Shown piece by piece: positions 52,330-54,426 of a stretch of DNA of 54,426 nucleotides. Positions within the stretch are counted from its first letter, which is position 1; each line of letters starts with the position of its first letter. A model generated the notes under the pieces. The model made no database searches. It was not told where the DNA came from and saw only the letters and a list, made by a program, of their open reading frames with translations. Source of the DNA: Branchiostoma floridae (lineage: Eukaryota; Chordata; Leptocardii; Amphioxiformes; Branchiostomatidae); NCBI RefSeq assembly GCF_000003815.2, contig NC_049983.1:9552933-9607358 (forward strand), read 5' to 3'. The translations under genes were made by a program, and so were the position numbers.

Positions 52330-53442
52330 CATTTTGTTTGAAATTTCGGAAGTCCGATCGTAAGGGGTCGTTTTTTTTAGCGGTTACCGAAGGGTTCGCT
52401 TAGCGGTTAGCGGTTATCCCACCAGGTGAGACCTATCATTCGAAATGTAGAAAAGTTACAAAGTAATTTTGGGTACTCAAATCACTTTTTACCTTTTGCC
52501 GCACGGGTTTTACTATGATATTCAAGTGTTGAAAGTAACGCACATTTTGGTTGAAATTTCGGAAGTCCGATCGTAAGGGGTCGCTTTTTTTGCGGTTACC
52601 GAAGGGTTCGCTTAGCGGTTAGCGGTTATCCCCCAGGTGAGCCTTCATTCGTATGTAGAAAAGTTACAAAGTAATTTTGGGTACTCAAATCACTTTTTAC
52701 CTTTTGCCCACGGGTTTTACTATGATACTCAAGTGTTGAAAGTAACGCACATTTTGTTTGAAATTTCGGAAGTCCGATCGTAAGGGGTCGCTTTTTTGCG
52801 GTTACCGAAGGGTTCGCTTAGCGGTTAGCGGTTATCCCCCAGGTGAGCCTTCATTCGTATGTAGAAAAGTTACAAAGTAATTTTGGGTACTCAAATCACT
52901 TTTTACCTTTTGCCCACGGGTTTTACTATGATACTCAAGTGTTGAAAGTAACGCACATTTTGTTTGAAATTTCGGAAGTCCGATCGTAAGGGGTCGCTTT
53001 TTTGCGGTTACCGAAGGGTTCGCTTAGCGGTTAGCGGTTATCCCCCAGGTGAGCCTTCATTCGTATGTAGAAAAGTTACAAAGTAATTTGGGGTACTCAA
53101 ATCACTTTTTACCCTTTGCCCACGGTTTTTACTATGATACTCAAGTGTTGAAAGTAACGCACATTTTGTTTGAAATTTCGGAAGTCCGATCGTAAGGGGT
53201 CGCTTTTTTTCGGTTACCGAAGGGTTCGCTTAGCGGTTAGCGGTTATCCCCCAGGTGAGCCTTCATTCGTATGTAGAAAAGTTACAAAGTAATTTTGGGT
53301 ACTCAAATCACTTTTTACCTTTTGCCCACGGGTTTTACTATGATATTCAAGTGTTGAAAGTAACGCACATTTTGTTTGAAATTTGGGAAGTCCGATCGTA
53401 AGGGGTCGCTTTTTTTCGGTTACCGAAGGGTTCGCTTAGCGG

Positions 53443-53569
53443 NNNNNNNNNNNNNNNNNNNNNNNNNNNNNNNNNNNNNNNNNNNNNNNNNNNNNNNNNN
53501 NNNNNNNNNNNNNNNNNNNNNNNNNNNNNNNNNNNNNNNNNNNNNNNNNNNNNNNNNNNNNNNNNNNNN
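53443..53569. other. Assembly gap (N)
   Basis: 127 N inside the satellite. Confidence 1.
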
Positions 53570-54426
53570 CGCACATTTTGTTTGAAATTCGGAAGTCCGA
53601 TGGTAAGGGGTCGCTTTTTTGCGGTTACCGAAGGGTTCGCTTAGCGGTTAGCGATTATTCCCCAGGTGAGCCTTCATTCGTATGTAGAAAAGTTACAAAG
53701 TATTTTTGGGTACTCAAATCACTTTTTTCCTTTTGCCCACGGGTTTTACTATGATACTCAAGTGTTGAAAGTAACGCACATTTTGTTTGAAATTTCGGAA
53801 GTCCGATCGTAAGGGGTCGTTTTTTTTGCGGTTACCGAAGGGTTCGCTTAGCGGTTAGCGGTTATTCCCCAGGTGAGCCTTCATTCGTCTGTAGAAAAGT
53901 TACAAAGTAATTTTGGGTACTCAAATCACTTTTTACCTTTTGCCCACGGGTTTTACTTTGATATTCAAGTGATGAAAGTAACGCACATTTTGTTTGAAAT
54001 TTCGGAAGTCCGATCGTAAGGGGTCGTTTTTTTGGCGGTTACCGAAGGGTTCGCTTAGCTGTTAGCGGTTATCCCCCAGGTGAGCCTTCATTCGTATGTA
54101 GAAAAGTTACAAAGTAATTTTGGGTACTCAAATCACTTTTTACCTTTTGCCCACGTGTTTTACTATGATACTCAAGTGTTGAAAGTAACGCACATTTTGT
54201 TTGAAATTTCGGAAATCCGATCGTAAGGGGTCGCTTTTTTGCGGTTACCGAAGGGTTCGCTTAGCGGTTAGCGGTTATCCCACAGGTGAGCCTTCATTCG
54301 TATGTAGAAAAGTTACAAAGTAATTTTGGGTACTCAAATCACTTTTTACCTTTTGCCCACGTGTTTTACTATGATACTCAAGTGTTGAAAGTAACGCACG
54401 TTTTGTTGAAATTTCGGAAGTCCGAT

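Larger units (their letters stand above)
49730..54426. repeat. 206-bp satellite array, continues past the window
   Basis: Unit of 206 bp, measured from TAACGCAC at 49816, 50022 and 50228. Landmarks: AGAAAAGTTACAAAGTAATT, GCCCACGGGTTTTACTATG, GAAAGTAACGCACATTTTG, GGAAGTCCGATCGTAAGGGG, CGGTTACCGAAGGGTTCGC and TTAGCGGTTAGCGGTTATCC. Units are nearly identical apart from private variants. There is no gene in it; open frames shown across it depend on N runs. Confidence 0.97.

Noticed and set aside
50594-53585. Long ORFs in the satellite region
   Set aside because: They pass through runs of N; the flanking satellite itself has stops.
49730-54426. Telomere-like repeat because of TTAGCGGTTAGCGG
   Set aside because: Only two such words per 206-bp unit; the unit is a complex satellite, not a short telomeric repeat.

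Overview
This is animal genomic DNA: intron-rich genes with GT-AG splice sites, introns carrying MITEs, tRNA-derived SINE fragments, a broken LINE and a Penelope-like element, and ending in satellite DNA with assembly gaps. The domain content (many C-type lectin domains mixed with sushi, discoidin, pentraxin, LamG and ILEI modules, nearly all on phase-1 exons) points to an invertebrate deuterostome. Amphioxus (Branchiostoma) is my best guess. That is inference; no single sequence proves it. All gene models below were spliced by eye. The reading phase was checked across most junctions, but there is no transcript support.

Minus strand, about 35.0 to 0.95 kb: a cluster of secreted or extracellular mosaic genes. 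Preferred model. Gene A: signal-peptide exon 34905-34986, a four-cysteine GCWGD module (32859-33161), a C-type lectin domain (CTLD, 31333-31701), a four-exon ILEI/FAM3-like domain (30552-27262) and a two-exon LamG domain (26616-25121). Gene B: signal exon 23243-23336 plus CTLD 22157-22522. Gene C: signal exon 21386-21479 plus CTLD 20412-20777. Gene D: a possible signal exon at 18899-19079, then CTLD, sushi, CTLD, CTLD, a Pro-rich linker, discoidin (F5/8C), a PLAT-like domain, a pentraxin domain and several beta-sandwich-like exons, running off the left edge. Every module starts and ends in phase 1, so read-through between these genes into one very large gene cannot be excluded from sequence alone.

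Genes B, C and the start of D come from tandem duplication. They share about 350 bp of upstream sequence with a TATA-like box 236 bp before the ATG in B and C, a 31-codon signal exon, and decayed CTLD half-exons between them. A 200-bp MITE sits at the 3' end of the CTLD exon in A, B and C. In B and C its sequence would encode the C-terminal tail and stop codon if the last exon is not spliced.

Plus strand, 36.7 to 39.1 kb: a clean three-exon gene (Gene E) for a 138-residue secreted protein with a ten-cysteine colipase-fold domain of the Dickkopf-C/prokineticin type.

Right part, 39.2 to 54.4 kb: no host gene recognised. It holds a 5'-truncated LINE reverse transcriptase pseudogene inserted into a 180-bp tandem array, a 66-bp tandem array of hairpins, a MADF-like ORF, the C-terminal GIY-YIG nuclease of a Penelope-like element followed by a hammerhead-ribozyme motif, and at least 4.7 kb of a 206-bp satellite broken by four N gaps. 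A diverged relative of this satellite lies at 28.1-28.75 kb, in an intron of Gene A.
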